Assembly (NCBI GenBank): GCA_003389215.1
Contig: QQVP01000104.1
Span: 1 to 41,030 of the forward strand
From: Planctomycetota bacterium
Lineage (GTDB): Bacteria > Planctomycetota > Planctomycetia > Pirellulales > UBA7805
DNA length: 41,030 nt
Direction of reading: 5' to 3'
The stretch's first letter is position 1. The number at the start of each line of letters is the position of its first letter. The notes below the pieces were generated by a model that saw only the letters and a program-made list of their open reading frames with translations, made no database searches and was not told the DNA's origin. The position numbers and the translations under genes are program-made. Shown here piece after piece: positions 1 through 7,716 of this stretch.

Positions 1-992
1 CCGCTCCAGCCCCGGCCGCTGCACCCGCTGCCGAATCGGCCAGCAACGGCGGACCTTATGCCGTGCCCGCCGGACCTGCCGTGCGACGGTTTGCACGTGA
101 AGTCGGCGTCGACCTGGCCCGCGTGACCGGCACCGGCGATGGTGGCCGCATCACGCGAGACGACGTCTTGGCCGCGGTGCGTCAAAGCAGCGCCACGCCG
201 TCGGCCCCGCCGGCGAGCCGCACGGCACCTCCGGTACCGTCCGGCGCCGAGCTAACGACACCCTCGGGCGAACCGGGCACCGACGATCACGGACCAGTGC
301 TTCTGGAGAAGGTCACGCGCATTCGGGCGACGATTGCCGCGAACATGTCCCGCTCGAAGCAGACGGCCCCGCACGTCACCAACTTCGACGAGGTCGACAT
401 TACCGAGCTGGAGCGAATTCGTCAGGCCAGCAAGGCGGACTACGCCGAGTTGGGCATCAAGCTCACCTCGCTGCCGTTCGTCGTGAAGGCGGTGGCCGAA
501 GCCCTGCGTCGCCATCCGGTGATCAACGCCTCGCTCGATCTGGAAGAGGGGCAGATCATCTACAAACAGTACGTCAACGTCGGCATCGCCGTCGACACCG
601 ACCGCGGCCTGATGGTTCCGGTCATTCGCGGGGCCGATGCCCTGCGGATCAGCGACATCGCCCGGGCGATTCTTGATCTTTCCGAGAAGGCTCGCACTGG
701 CAAGCTCGGTCTCGAAGAGATGCGCGGCGGCACGTTCACAATCAGCAACCTGGGTGCCGTCGGCGGCATCTATTCAACGCCGATCATCAACGTGCCCGAG
801 GTGGCGATTCTGCTGTTGGGTCGCTCGCGTCAGCTGCCGGTCGTGGTGGACGGCGAGATCCAGCCGCGTCTGATGATGCCGCTGAGCATGTCGTACGATC
901 ATCGCCTGGTCGACGGGGCGGCGGCGGCCCGCTACTTGAATTCGGTCAAGGACTATCTGCAGAATCCCGGCCGGATGCTGCTGGCTCCCTGA
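1..992 (+). CDS. Dihydrolipoamide acyltransferase (E2) of a 2-oxoacid dehydrogenase complex, 5' truncated by window edge
   Basis: The reading frame is open from base 3, so the gene begins before the window. A GTG at 63 lies inside the protein and is not its start. Visible in order are an Ala/Pro-rich linker (bases 3-60), a peripheral subunit-binding domain (PAVRRFAREVGVDL, then TGTGDGGRITRDDV), a second Ala/Pro/Ser linker, and the catalytic acyltransferase domain. That domain ends with the active-site motif HRLVDG at 900-917. The lipoyl domain must lie upstream. E2 transfers the acyl group from lipoamide to CoA and forms the core of the cytoplasmic complex. The sequence suits the pyruvate dehydrogenase E2, but branched-chain or 2-oxoglutarate E2 cannot be excluded without the E1 genes. 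The following gene is convergent, 36 bases away. Confidence 0.93.
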   Translation, partial: APAPAAAPAAESASNGGPYAVPAGPAVRRFAREVGVDLARVTGTGDGGRITRDDVLAAVRQSSATPSAPPASRTAPPVPSGAELTTPSGEPGTDDHGPVLLEKVTRIRATIAANMSRSKQTAPHVTNFDEVDITELERIRQASKADYAELGIKLTSLPFVVKAVAEALRRHPVINASLDLEEGQIIYKQYVNVGIAVDTDRGLMVPVIRGADALRISDIARAILDLSEKARTGKLGLEEMRGGTFTISNLGAVGGIYSTPIINVPEVAILLLGRSRQLPVVVDGEIQPRLMMPLSMSYDHRLVDGAAAARYLNSVKDYLQNPGRMLLAP

Positions 993-1028
993 TTGACGAC
1001 ACGGCGACGAGGCCGAGCGTCGATGTAG

Positions 1029-1718
1029 CTAGTTACCGCCGCGGTCGATCTCGCAGGCGACCAGTACCAAGAGGTCTTTCAGCGGCGATTCTTCGTTGTC
1101 CCCGCGGATATCGCTGCGTGCCAAGAGGGCGAACGTTTCGCGTGCGGTCAGTTGCACCTCTTTGCGACAGCTGGCAACTTGCAAGCGGGGGTAGGACGGG
1201 TCGCCCATCTCGATGTTATCCGCCGCGTCGATCGCGGACTTCATTGCTTCGAGCGTTAGCGTGACCCGATTTCCGTGAATCGCCGTGGGTGTTGCGGACA
1301 CCTCAATGCCGATGTGCTTGCACTCAATCGTCGTCGCGCCGCTTTCGGACTGGGTCGGGATCGGAAATTCCTCGCCAATGCGCGCCCGGCTCTGGCGACC
1401 AACGAGCGTCACGAGTGTCGGTTCGGCCACGAGTCTGGCCTCGTTCGATTCGACGAGCGCTTCGAGCTGGCGCCGAATCGTACCGTCGCCACTGGAATGG
1501 TGTTGCCAGTCACGGGTATCGCCGAGCCAGTCGCTGGTGTCGAGTCGGCCGTCGGGAACCTCGACCATCGTCAGATGGACCCGGATCTCCGGTTCCGGCT
1601 GGCTCCACCGCCAGATCTGAATCGGCGTCAGTCCCACCGCCACGCCCAGAGCGAAGATCAACAGCGCCCGCAGGCTGAATGTCCATCGCGATCTTGTGGG
1701 CACGTCGACTTGCGACAT
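1029..1718 (-). CDS. Single-pass membrane protein with a secretin-type (type II/III secretion) C-terminal domain
   Basis: 229 aa. The start ATG (1718) has a strong Shine-Dalgarno AGGAGG at 1725-1730 on the minus strand. Residues about 15-38 form one membrane helix (SLRALLIFALGVAVG), preceded by a short positively charged cytoplasmic tail. The rest should be periplasmic. From about residue 85 the pattern EARLVAEPTLVTLVGRQS, then GEEFPIP, then IGIEVSATPTAIHGNRVTL and a final LLVLVACEI resembles the C-terminal domain of secretins (bacterial type II/III secretion system protein family). The N-terminal N0/N1 ring domains and the full length (500 aa or more) of a pore-forming secretin are missing. 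It is probably a planctomycete protein that reuses the fold, not a secretion channel. Function unknown. Confidence 0.75.
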   Translation of the reverse strand: MSQVDVPTRSRWTFSLRALLIFALGVAVGLTPIQIWRWSQPEPEIRVHLTMVEVPDGRLDTSDWLGDTRDWQHHSSGDGTIRRQLEALVESNEARLVAEPTLVTLVGRQSRARIGEEFPIPTQSESGATTIECKHIGIEVSATPTAIHGNRVTLTLEAMKSAIDAADNIEMGDPSYPRLQVASCRKEVQLTARETFALLARSDIRGDNEESPLKDLLVLVACEIDRGGN

Positions 1719-1758
1719 GGGTGGCCTCCTGTGGCAGACGGACTCCTACAGCCGTCGA

Positions 1759-3723
1759 TCAAACGGCCGTTGTCGCTCCGCGGCTGCCCCGCGTCAACAG
1801 CGACACCACCACCAGCGTCAGAAAGCCGAGCGGAATCGTCACGATGCCCGGCTGACTGAAGGGCACCAGGGCGTCCGTCTCAGGCAAGCCGTAGACCTTT
1901 ACGAAGGTGTCCGCGCTCAAGAGGATCCAGGCCAGCGAGCTGACCATGCCCACCACGACCGCGGCTACCACGCCCTGATGAGTGGTCCCTTTCCAGAACA
2001 AGATCATTACCAGCGCGGGCAAGTTGGCCGAGGCCGCCACACTAAAGGCCCAGCCGACCAGGTAGCCGACGTTGAAGTCTTCGAACAAGATGCCCAGCGC
2101 GATCGCCACCGCCCCGACCACCACCGAAGCGAACTTCGCCACGCGGACCTCTTCGTGATCGGTCAGCTCCAGGTCAAACAAGTTGCGGGCCAGGTCGTGG
2201 GTCACCGCCCCGGCCGAAGCCAGGATCAGTCCGCTCACGGTGCCGAGCACGGTCGTAAATGCGATCGCCGAGATGATGGCGAAGAGCCACTCGTTGATGC
2301 TGCGGGCCAGCAGCGGGGCCGCCATGTTCGAGTTGGTCACGTCCATGGCGCCGCTGGTCATCGCCCCCAGGCCCAGGTAGAGCGTGAGCACATAGAAGAA
2401 GCCGATACTGGCGATGCCGACGATCGTGCTCTTGCGCGCGGCTGCCTCGTCCTTGACCGTGTAGTAGCGAATCAAGATGTGCGGCAGGGCGGCGGTGCCG
2501 CAAAACAGGGCCAGCATCAGCGAAATAAAGTTCAGCTTCTCCGTGAACTTGTCGCTCCGCACGCCCTGAAATCGCTTGTCTTCGCCGGGCCGGAGGACTT
2601 CGCTCCCCTTTCTCGTCTGCTGAACGAAGACGCTGGACACCGAGCCATCTTCTTCGACGATGTCCGCACCTTTCTTCCACAGCACGACCTCGCTCTCCTG
2701 CAGCGTGCTGAAGAACGACAACGGTCCGAGCGGTCCCGTTTCCGAAGCCCCGTCGGGCAAGCGACTGACGTGACCCACCGGGTGCAGCTCGGCTTGTCCC
2801 TCACCGTCGCCCTGTGGCAGTCCGTTGACCAACACCGGCACATCCGTCTCGCCCGTGCGGGTGAGCAACTGCGCTTCGCGCAGCCGGACCCACGGCGCGG
2901 CAGTGTCGCGCTCGACCGATTCGATGCTCCAAACGGTCAGGCGGCCGTCGGCCTCTTCGCGGGTGCGCACGAAAGGCTGCTCGCTCCAGGCATCCTCGGG
3001 CGGTACCACCTCGAGACCGGCGGCGGCGAGCTCGGTCTCCAGCTTTGCTTTGGCCCACGGTCCCAGTGTGCGAAAGGCGTGCCCGTCCGCGCCCCCTTCG
3101 GCGACGGTGAAGCCGCGATTGAGAATGATCACGGTCAACACGGCGCTGAAGATCACCAGCAGCGAGCCTTTGAGGAACTGCACCCAGGTGGTCGAAACCA
3201 TGCCGGCGGTGACGACGATCGTTATCACGGTCGCCCCCACCAGCAGCACGCCCTGCCACGGCTCGAAGCCGAGCAGCGGTTTCACCAGTGCCCCCGCACC
3301 GACCATCTGCGGGATGAGGTAGAAGACGCTCACGGCAAGCGTGCTCACGCCGGCGGCGATCTTGATGCCCTTCGACTGGAACTTGGCATCGAGCGCGTCG
3401 GCAAAGGTGTACTTGCCGAGTCGCTTCATCGGCTCGGCGACCACGAACAGGGCCACGATCCAGCCAGCGAGGAAGCCGATCGAGTAGAGAAAGCCGTCGT
3501 AGCCCTTGAAGGCGATCAAGCCGCAGATGCCCAGGAACGACGCCGCGGAGAGATAGTCGCCCGCAAAGGCGACGCCGTTGACGAACCAGGGAATCTGCCC
3601 ATGGGCGGCGAAATAGCCCTGCGAGCTCTTTGCCTTGCGTCCCAGGTAGAAGCTCAGCCCGAGCGTGAGGCCGACGAAGACAAAGAAGGCGACAACGGCG
3701 ATCGTCGAGGGATCGTGCTTCAA
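1759..3723 (-). CDS. ActP-like sodium:solute (acetate/monocarboxylate) symporter
   Basis: 654 aa from a TTG start (3721-3723) that overlaps the stop of the upstream DUF485 gene in a TTGA junction, indicating translational coupling. The frame stays open to 4158, but that part overlaps the DUF485 gene in another frame. Sodium:solute symporter (SSS) features are clear: an N-terminal helix, GYFAAHGQIPWFVNG, GDYLSAASFLG (about 55-65), FADALDAKF, the family segment LFCGTAALPHILIRYYTV (about 406-423) and a C-terminal bundle including ILASAGAVTHDLARNL. E. coli ActP is 549 aa. The excess is a hydrophilic insertion at about residues 204-395, between helices. The likely role is uptake of acetate or a similar short monocarboxylate with Na+ across the inner membrane. 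The substrate is inferred only from family and DUF485 partner. Confidence 0.88.
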   Translation of the reverse strand: MKHDPSTIAVVAFFVFVGLTLGLSFYLGRKAKSSQGYFAAHGQIPWFVNGVAFAGDYLSAASFLGICGLIAFKGYDGFLYSIGFLAGWIVALFVVAEPMKRLGKYTFADALDAKFQSKGIKIAAGVSTLAVSVFYLIPQMVGAGALVKPLLGFEPWQGVLLVGATVITIVVTAGMVSTTWVQFLKGSLLVIFSAVLTVIILNRGFTVAEGGADGHAFRTLGPWAKAKLETELAAAGLEVVPPEDAWSEQPFVRTREEADGRLTVWSIESVERDTAAPWVRLREAQLLTRTGETDVPVLVNGLPQGDGEGQAELHPVGHVSRLPDGASETGPLGPLSFFSTLQESEVVLWKKGADIVEEDGSVSSVFVQQTRKGSEVLRPGEDKRFQGVRSDKFTEKLNFISLMLALFCGTAALPHILIRYYTVKDEAAARKSTIVGIASIGFFYVLTLYLGLGAMTSGAMDVTNSNMAAPLLARSINEWLFAIISAIAFTTVLGTVSGLILASAGAVTHDLARNLFDLELTDHEEVRVAKFASVVVGAVAIALGILFEDFNVGYLVGWAFSVAASANLPALVMILFWKGTTHQGVVAAVVVGMVSSLAWILLSADTFVKVYGLPETDALVPFSQPGIVTIPLGFLTLVVVSLLTRGSRGATTAV

Positions 3724-3998
3724 GCGTCGTCTCCCGCGTTGGCCGATGACTCTCTCGTCGGCGCGCCCGTGGCCGCGCTGGCGTCGCCAGGCGAACGGGC
3801 CAGGAAGCCGTAAAGCAGCGCCAGGACGAAGGCCACAATAATCAGCACAAACCCGTAGAGCACGGCCAGATTGACGCCCGCCACCGGCGTCCTTTCCATC
3901 AGGTCGGCCCGAAAGGCATTGAGAAAGACGAACCCGCTGTAGAGCAACAGATAGATGGTGAACAGGGTGAGCCCGAGGCCGGTGTTGCGTTTCTCCAT
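3720..3998 (-). CDS. DUF485 small membrane protein, partner of the ActP-like symporter
   Basis: 92 aa with two hydrophobic helices (about residues 7-27, LGLTLFTIYLLLYSGFVFLN, and 44-68, AVLYGFVLIIVAFVLALLYGFLA) and a hydrophilic Ala/Ser-rich tail. DUF485 (YjcH-type) proteins are commonly encoded directly upstream of acetate permeases, as here. The stop overlaps the symporter's TTG start by 4 bases (3720-3723), so the two form an operon. The start ATG at 3998 has only a weak ribosome-binding site. A candidate promoter lies at 4071-4098. The molecular function of the family is not known. The association supports a role in assembly or regulation of the symporter. Confidence 0.87.
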   Translation of the reverse strand: MEKRNTGLGLTLFTIYLLLYSGFVFLNAFRADLMERTPVAGVNLAVLYGFVLIIVAFVLALLYGFLARSPGDASAATGAPTRESSANAGDDA

Positions 3999-4070
3999 CG
4001 ACGGTCCGCCCGAGTCGTAGGTCGTCGTTCACCGTAGCGCGCGGCCGTTGCCACGCCGGTACCGCGGGCC

Positions 4071-4098
4071 AGTATAGTAGCTCGCGGCCGGGAATCAA
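4071..4098 (-). promoter_or_regulatory. Candidate sigma70-type promoter for the DUF485-symporter operon
   Basis: Read on the minus strand: TTGATT (4098-4093), a 16-base spacer, then TATACT (4076-4071). The -10 matches consensus at 5/6 and the -35 at 4/6. Transcription would begin near 4064, about 65 bases before the DUF485 ATG at 3998. Confidence 0.5.
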
Positions 4099-4171
4099 AA
4101 GCAAGTTGCCTGGGGGCAAGGTCGGACGTTGTTGCGGCCGCCCCGGCCGGCAGTGCACGCGGGCCTGCGCC

Positions 4172-4726
4172 CTAGAGCCTGCGCAGTTGATGATGGCGCG
4201 CCGCTTGCCCCGCCATGCCCACGGCCAGAGTCATCACGCTCTCGGTCAGCGCCTCTTCGAAGACCGCGGCCAGCGTCGAGTCGCTCTGCGGCAGGTTGGC
4301 CAGATTCCGCTCGAACTCGGCCCGCTCGGCCGGCGTCATCTCTCGATGTCGCTGGATCATGGCGGCCCGCTCCCGACCCTGGGGCGTAATCATATGGGCC
4401 AGCTGTAGCCGAGCCAGTTCGCCGGCGTCGAACCAAACGTGCGCGCACTCGCGACACTTGTCGAGCTGGAACGCCGCGGGCGGCGGACAAACCTCGATTT
4501 CCATCTTCCGCCGACAGCGCGGACAGCGAATCTTCTCTTCGCGATCGGCCGAGCCTTCGGTCAGGGCCTCGTCCTTCAATTCGGCCACGCTCGTGTCGGG
4601 CAGGTTCTTGATGTGGGCGACACGCCGCGTGGCCACCAGGTAGCCGTTACAGCTCGTGCAGGCGTGTACCGGCAGACCTTCGTAGGCGGTGCGCTTCAAG
4701 ACCGAATTGCAGGCGGGACATTTCAT
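4172..4726 (-). CDS. Zinc-ribbon protein (TFIIB-type zinc finger family)
   Basis: 184 aa with two treble-clef or ribbon zinc sites. The first is CPAC at residues 3-6 and CTSC at 23-26. The second is CPRC at 68-71 and CREC at 91-94, followed by HVWFDAGEL (96-104). The pattern Cys4 ... W-F-D-x-G-E-L is typical of small bacterial proteins of the transcription-factor zinc-finger family. The C-terminal 80 residues are charged, then amphipathic, with no clear enzyme motif. It is a soluble protein that probably binds zinc; its partner is unknown. The gene stands alone on the minus strand, divergent from the SHD1 gene. Confidence 0.75.
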   Translation of the reverse strand: MKCPACNSVLKRTAYEGLPVHACTSCNGYLVATRRVAHIKNLPDTSVAELKDEALTEGSADREEKIRCPRCRRKMEIEVCPPPAAFQLDKCRECAHVWFDAGELARLQLAHMITPQGRERAAMIQRHREMTPAERAEFERNLANLPQSDSTLAAVFEEALTESVMTLAVGMAGQAARHHQLRRL

Positions 4727-5069
4727 GGGTAGCTCGAACGACTCGATTCTACGCGGATGCTTGTGGGCCGCCCAATCGACGCGAGGTCCGGTCGGGCGTA
4801 ACGCCTCGCGTGCCCTTGACTTGTTGACTGTGGGTTACGTGTGCGGCGCACCGCGGGAACCAGCGCGAACCAAGAAGGTCGCGGTGTTGCACCGAGAAAA
4901 TTCGATCGGCCCCCTCGTCTTGGTGGCCTGCCAATGTTACCATAGTGGCTGGAGTGGAGGGATGCCCGCTTGGCCTGTGCCGGTCGGTGGAGCCCGCTCC
5001 GCCGGTGGTCGGACAGGCAGAGGCAGTGCGGTTTCGCGGCCGTTTCGATCCACAAGTCGGGGTAACGAC
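4727..5069. other. Intergenic region between divergent genes, no gene seen
   Basis: 343 bases separate the zinc-ribbon gene (-) and the SHD1 gene (+). The frame of the SHD1 gene is open here, but its residues do not look like protein and lie ahead of the signal peptide. TTGACT occurs twice in close succession (4816-4821 and 4824-4829) as possible -35 boxes, without a convincing -10. Nothing else was recognised. Confidence 0.5.
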
Positions 5070-6287
5070 ATGCGCTGGGCCACAGTTCTCTTCGCGCTCT
5101 TGGCGATGTCCGCCATCGCCACCACGCTCTTCGCGCGGCAATGGAGCGACGCTTCCGGCCGTCACAAGGTCGAGGCGGAGTTTGTCGAACTGGAAGAGGA
5201 CGGCCGCGTCCAGCTCCGTCGCGACGACGGCGCCATCTTCCGCATCGCCCGCGAGAAACTCTCCGCGGTCGACCAGGCCTATGTGCAAGGTCGCTGCGAC
5301 TTCGCGAGCTTCGCCGAGCTGCAGGAATTTCAGCAGGCGACCGCCAGCGAAGCGCAGATCAGCGCGGCGTACGAGGGCTTTCTCGCCAGTGCCAAGGTTG
5401 ACGACGAGGAGAAGGCCCAGGCCCGTGCCGCCTTGGCCGCCGCGGAGCAAGCGGTCGTCGCCGTGGAACAGCATGACGAGCTGATCGCCGAAGCGGTGAA
5501 ACTGGCCCGTCGCCGCGCGTGGGACGAGGCGATCGCCCGGCTCCGCAGGGCGAGCCGCACGCTGCCCACCTCGCTCGACGCCGATCTGGTCGCGGGCATC
5601 ATCCTGGTCAAGTCGGAGCGCGACTACAAGAAGGCCGAGAATCACTTCTACAAAGCGTATCTGCGCGGAAAGAAGCAGGAGGCTTTCGCGCAGGAGGAAC
5701 TGCAAGCGGAGTACGTGGCCACGGTGAATAACCTGGCACTGACTCGCATTCGCGCGGGCAAACTCACCTCCGCGCAGACTTTGTGGACGGAGATTGTCGA
5801 GGCTGAAATCGACATTCCCCAGGAAGTGATGATCAACGTCGAGCGAGTGTGTTGGCTCGTTCAGCAGGGCCAAGAAGAGAAGTCGCCCCAGTACCTTCCC
5901 ACGTCGGAAAAGAATGCCGAGCGCTACGAGCAGTTATACGCCCTTTACCGTGGCACTGCCGGTGCCGAGCCGCGCGAGCCGGGCGACGGTTGGCTCTATC
6001 TGACGGCCGCCCACGCCGATCTGAAGCGGGCGCTCGAACCGTACGGGAATTGGCAGGCCTGCGAAGATCGGGCTTGCATGGCATGTGTCGGCGAGGAGCG
6101 GGTCGAGTGCCCGAACCGCAAGTGCAAGAAGGGCACGGTCCGCAGTTATCGCTATGAGACGCGGTACAAGAACACGCCGGCGGGCCGCATTGCGTTTCAG
6201 ACGAAAGTGCCGATTCGCGTGCCTTGCAAGACCTGCCAACGGGCCGGCGACATCGACTGCGAGCACTGCGAGGGGGGTGAGTTCTAG
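5070..6287 (+). CDS. Exported SHD1-domain protein with DnaJ-like cysteine-rich C-terminus
   Basis: 405 aa starting at ATG 5070, chosen because it opens a signal peptide (MRWATVLFALLAMSAIATTLFA). Directly after it, residues about 23-73 match the SLA1 homology domain 1: W-[ST]-[DS]-x-[ST]-G-x-x-x-V-x-A-x-F, here RQWSDASGRHKVEAEFVEL, then GRVQLRRDDGAIFRIAREKLS. The domain is abundant in planctomycete exported proteins. The middle is helical and TPR-like (about 140-290). The last 75 residues hold nine cysteines (331, 336, 339, 347, 352, 386, 389, 397, 400), including CMAC, CPNRKC, CKTC and CEHC. This resembles the DnaJ zinc-binding module with its glycines partly lost. It probably binds zinc outside the cytoplasm. 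Function unknown. Confidence 0.8.
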   Translation: MRWATVLFALLAMSAIATTLFARQWSDASGRHKVEAEFVELEEDGRVQLRRDDGAIFRIAREKLSAVDQAYVQGRCDFASFAELQEFQQATASEAQISAAYEGFLASAKVDDEEKAQARAALAAAEQAVVAVEQHDELIAEAVKLARRRAWDEAIARLRRASRTLPTSLDADLVAGIILVKSERDYKKAENHFYKAYLRGKKQEAFAQEELQAEYVATVNNLALTRIRAGKLTSAQTLWTEIVEAEIDIPQEVMINVERVCWLVQQGQEEKSPQYLPTSEKNAERYEQLYALYRGTAGAEPREPGDGWLYLTAAHADLKRALEPYGNWQACEDRACMACVGEERVECPNRKCKKGTVRSYRYETRYKNTPAGRIAFQTKVPIRVPCKTCQRAGDIDCEHCEGGEF

Positions 6288-6291
6288 CGCT

Positions 6292-6320
6292 TTGCGGTCG
6301 TGGTTGAGGGAACCTAGAAT
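6292..6320 (+). promoter_or_regulatory. Candidate promoter of the ParDE module
   Basis: TTGCGG (6292-6297), a 17-base spacer and TAGAAT (6315-6320, 5/6 to consensus) end 50 bases before the antitoxin ATG. The -35 box is poor. Autorepression by the ParD-ParE complex at this site would be expected from the family. Confidence 0.4.
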
Positions 6321-6370
6321 AGCCGTGCTGGAGCGATTTCAGGACTTCAGGAACATCACGTGAGCCGGCC

Positions 6371-6616
6371 ATGAGTCTGGACCTCCCCGCTGATCTGAGC
6401 GAATTCGTCGAGCGCATGATTGCGAGCGGCAGCTATCGAGACGAGAACGAGCTTCTTGTCGAGGGTTTACGTCTGCTGCGTACTCGCGAGCAGCTTCGTA
6501 GCGATGTCGATGCCGGTGTCCGACAGCTCGAAGCGGGGGAGGGCATCGACGGCGAAGAAGTGTTTGACAGATTGCTGAATCGCGCGCATCAAATCGAACG
6601 CGGTGGCGTCCAGTAG
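6371..6616 (+). CDS. parD: ParD-type ribbon-helix-helix antitoxin
   Basis: 81 aa. The N-terminal half (residues 1-45: SLDLPADLSEFVERMIASG, then YRDENELLVEGLRLLR) has the beta-strand/helix/helix pattern of CopG/ParD proteins, which bind operator DNA as dimers. The C-terminal half is acidic and probably wraps the toxin. Its stop codon is followed with no gap by the toxin start at 6617. That order, antitoxin first and immediately adjacent, is typical of type II modules. It should neutralise ParE and repress its own promoter. No strong Shine-Dalgarno precedes the ATG at 6371. Confidence 0.85.
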   Translation: MSLDLPADLSEFVERMIASGSYRDENELLVEGLRLLRTREQLRSDVDAGVRQLEAGEGIDGEEVFDRLLNRAHQIERGGVQ

Positions 6617-6904
6617 ATGGCGAAGCTGGTCTTTGCCAGACTTGCTGAGCAGGATCTTCACGAGATTCTCGAGTTCATCTCACGCGACAAGCCGACGGCG
6701 GCCGTGCGATGGGTGGAGAAGATCCGCCCAAAGTGTCGCCTGCTTGCCAGCCATCCCGAACTCGGCGAGCGTCGCCCCGAATTCGCTACCGGTCAGTTTC
6801 GCTCCAGCCTCGTCGGATCTTATGTGATCTTCTGTCGGCCGGTGGAGGGTGGAATCGAGGTCGCGCGGGTCGTCCGCGGCGAGCGAGACACGCGGGAGAT
6901 CTAG
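6617..6904 (+). CDS. parE: ParE-type toxin (RelE/ParE superfamily)
   Basis: 95 aa, full family length. The opening pattern VFARLAEQDLHEILEFIS, the central RPKCRLLASHPELGERRPE, then YVIFCRPVEGGIEVARVVRGERD match plasmid-stabilisation (ParE) toxins, including the C-terminal R-V-x-x-G-x-R-D. Known ParE proteins poison DNA gyrase, while RelE relatives cut mRNA. The pairing with a ParD-type antitoxin favours the ParE group. Translation is probably coupled, since the start ATG follows the antitoxin stop directly. The pair looks intact. It sits between two ordinary genes with no other mobile-element signs. Confidence 0.87.
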   Translation: MAKLVFARLAEQDLHEILEFISRDKPTAAVRWVEKIRPKCRLLASHPELGERRPEFATGQFRSSLVGSYVIFCRPVEGGIEVARVVRGERDTREI

Positions 6905-6994
6905 CGCAGCTGCCCAAGGGCGTTCGCGGTCGGCTGCCGGCAAGAAACTCTGGAGACGTATGAATCCGCCGCGGTGGCCACCAAAGAGAAGGGC

Positions 6995-7513
6995 TCATCG
7001 GGCCGCCACCTGGGAGTCGATCACCGGGACCTTCAGGAAGTTGCTCCAGCACATGTGCACCTGCCAAATTCCATTCTCCTGCGACCTGGACAGGAAGCGG
7101 ACACCGGCGCGAATCTTCTTGGCCGGGCCAGACAGCTCAGGTAGCCAGGTGATATCGAACTCCATCGATTCACGGGCCGCGAGTTCGAATTGCTCAACTC
7201 CGGTCGCGCACCCGCCAAAAAAATCGTTTCCACTCACGAGCGATTGGCCTTCCGCTTCGAGTGAATAGAACGGCTCGTCTGGCTGGTAGGCGGAGTACCA
7301 AAGCGATTCGCCTGCCGTATTCGTGACCCGAAACCGCGCGGTCTCGGAGTTGATGTCGTACTTGACGGCCTGGAAGTCGACCGGGTAGGGCAGTGGACGA
7401 AACCACCAGGCCACCAGGGCCCCGATCAGCATCAATAGCAACAGCGAGCGAATGCTGTACTGAAACCAGGGACACGACGAAGGCGATTGCATGGACGGCG
7501 ACTGGATGATCAT
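6995..7513 (-). CDS. Small membrane-anchored protein, planctomycete type, function unknown
   Basis: 172 aa. The ATG at 7513 has AAGGA six bases upstream on the minus strand, which supports this start. Residues about 18-38 form one membrane helix (FQYSIRSLLLLMLIGALVAWW). The stretch resembles the SLR-x-LLL anchors repeated in many planctomycete proteins. The remaining 130 residues should lie outside the cytoplasm and look beta-rich (FQAVKYDINSETARFRVTN), ending in VIDSQVAAR. No enzyme motif or named domain was recognised. No operon partner is evident, as 203 bases separate it from the MOSC gene. Confidence 0.65.
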   Translation of the reverse strand: MIIQSPSMQSPSSCPWFQYSIRSLLLLMLIGALVAWWFRPLPYPVDFQAVKYDINSETARFRVTNTAGESLWYSAYQPDEPFYSLEAEGQSLVSGNDFFGGCATGVEQFELAARESMEFDITWLPELSGPAKKIRAGVRFLSRSQENGIWQVHMCWSNFLKVPVIDSQVAAR

Positions 7514-7716
7514 GTTGCGTCCTTCCGTCAGCCCAGGCGGTAAAGAACAAGAAATCGCGAGGCCCGCGCCCCGCCGCAGATGTTCACGGACGAGCCGCCA
7601 CCGGACACCCGCCGCGGCACTGCCCAGCCTACCGACCGCTTACGCCCTCATTGTCCCGAACTTGCAAATCGGCGCCAACCGATTCTGCGAAGACGCAGAG
7701 ATACCCACAGTTTGCC

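Noticed and set aside
1696..3813. A very long plus-strand open frame (about 700 codons) opposite the symporter
   Set aside because: It is the mirror of the symporter codons in GC-rich DNA. It is rich in Arg, Gln, His and Asp without any domain, while the minus strand gives a clear SSS protein.
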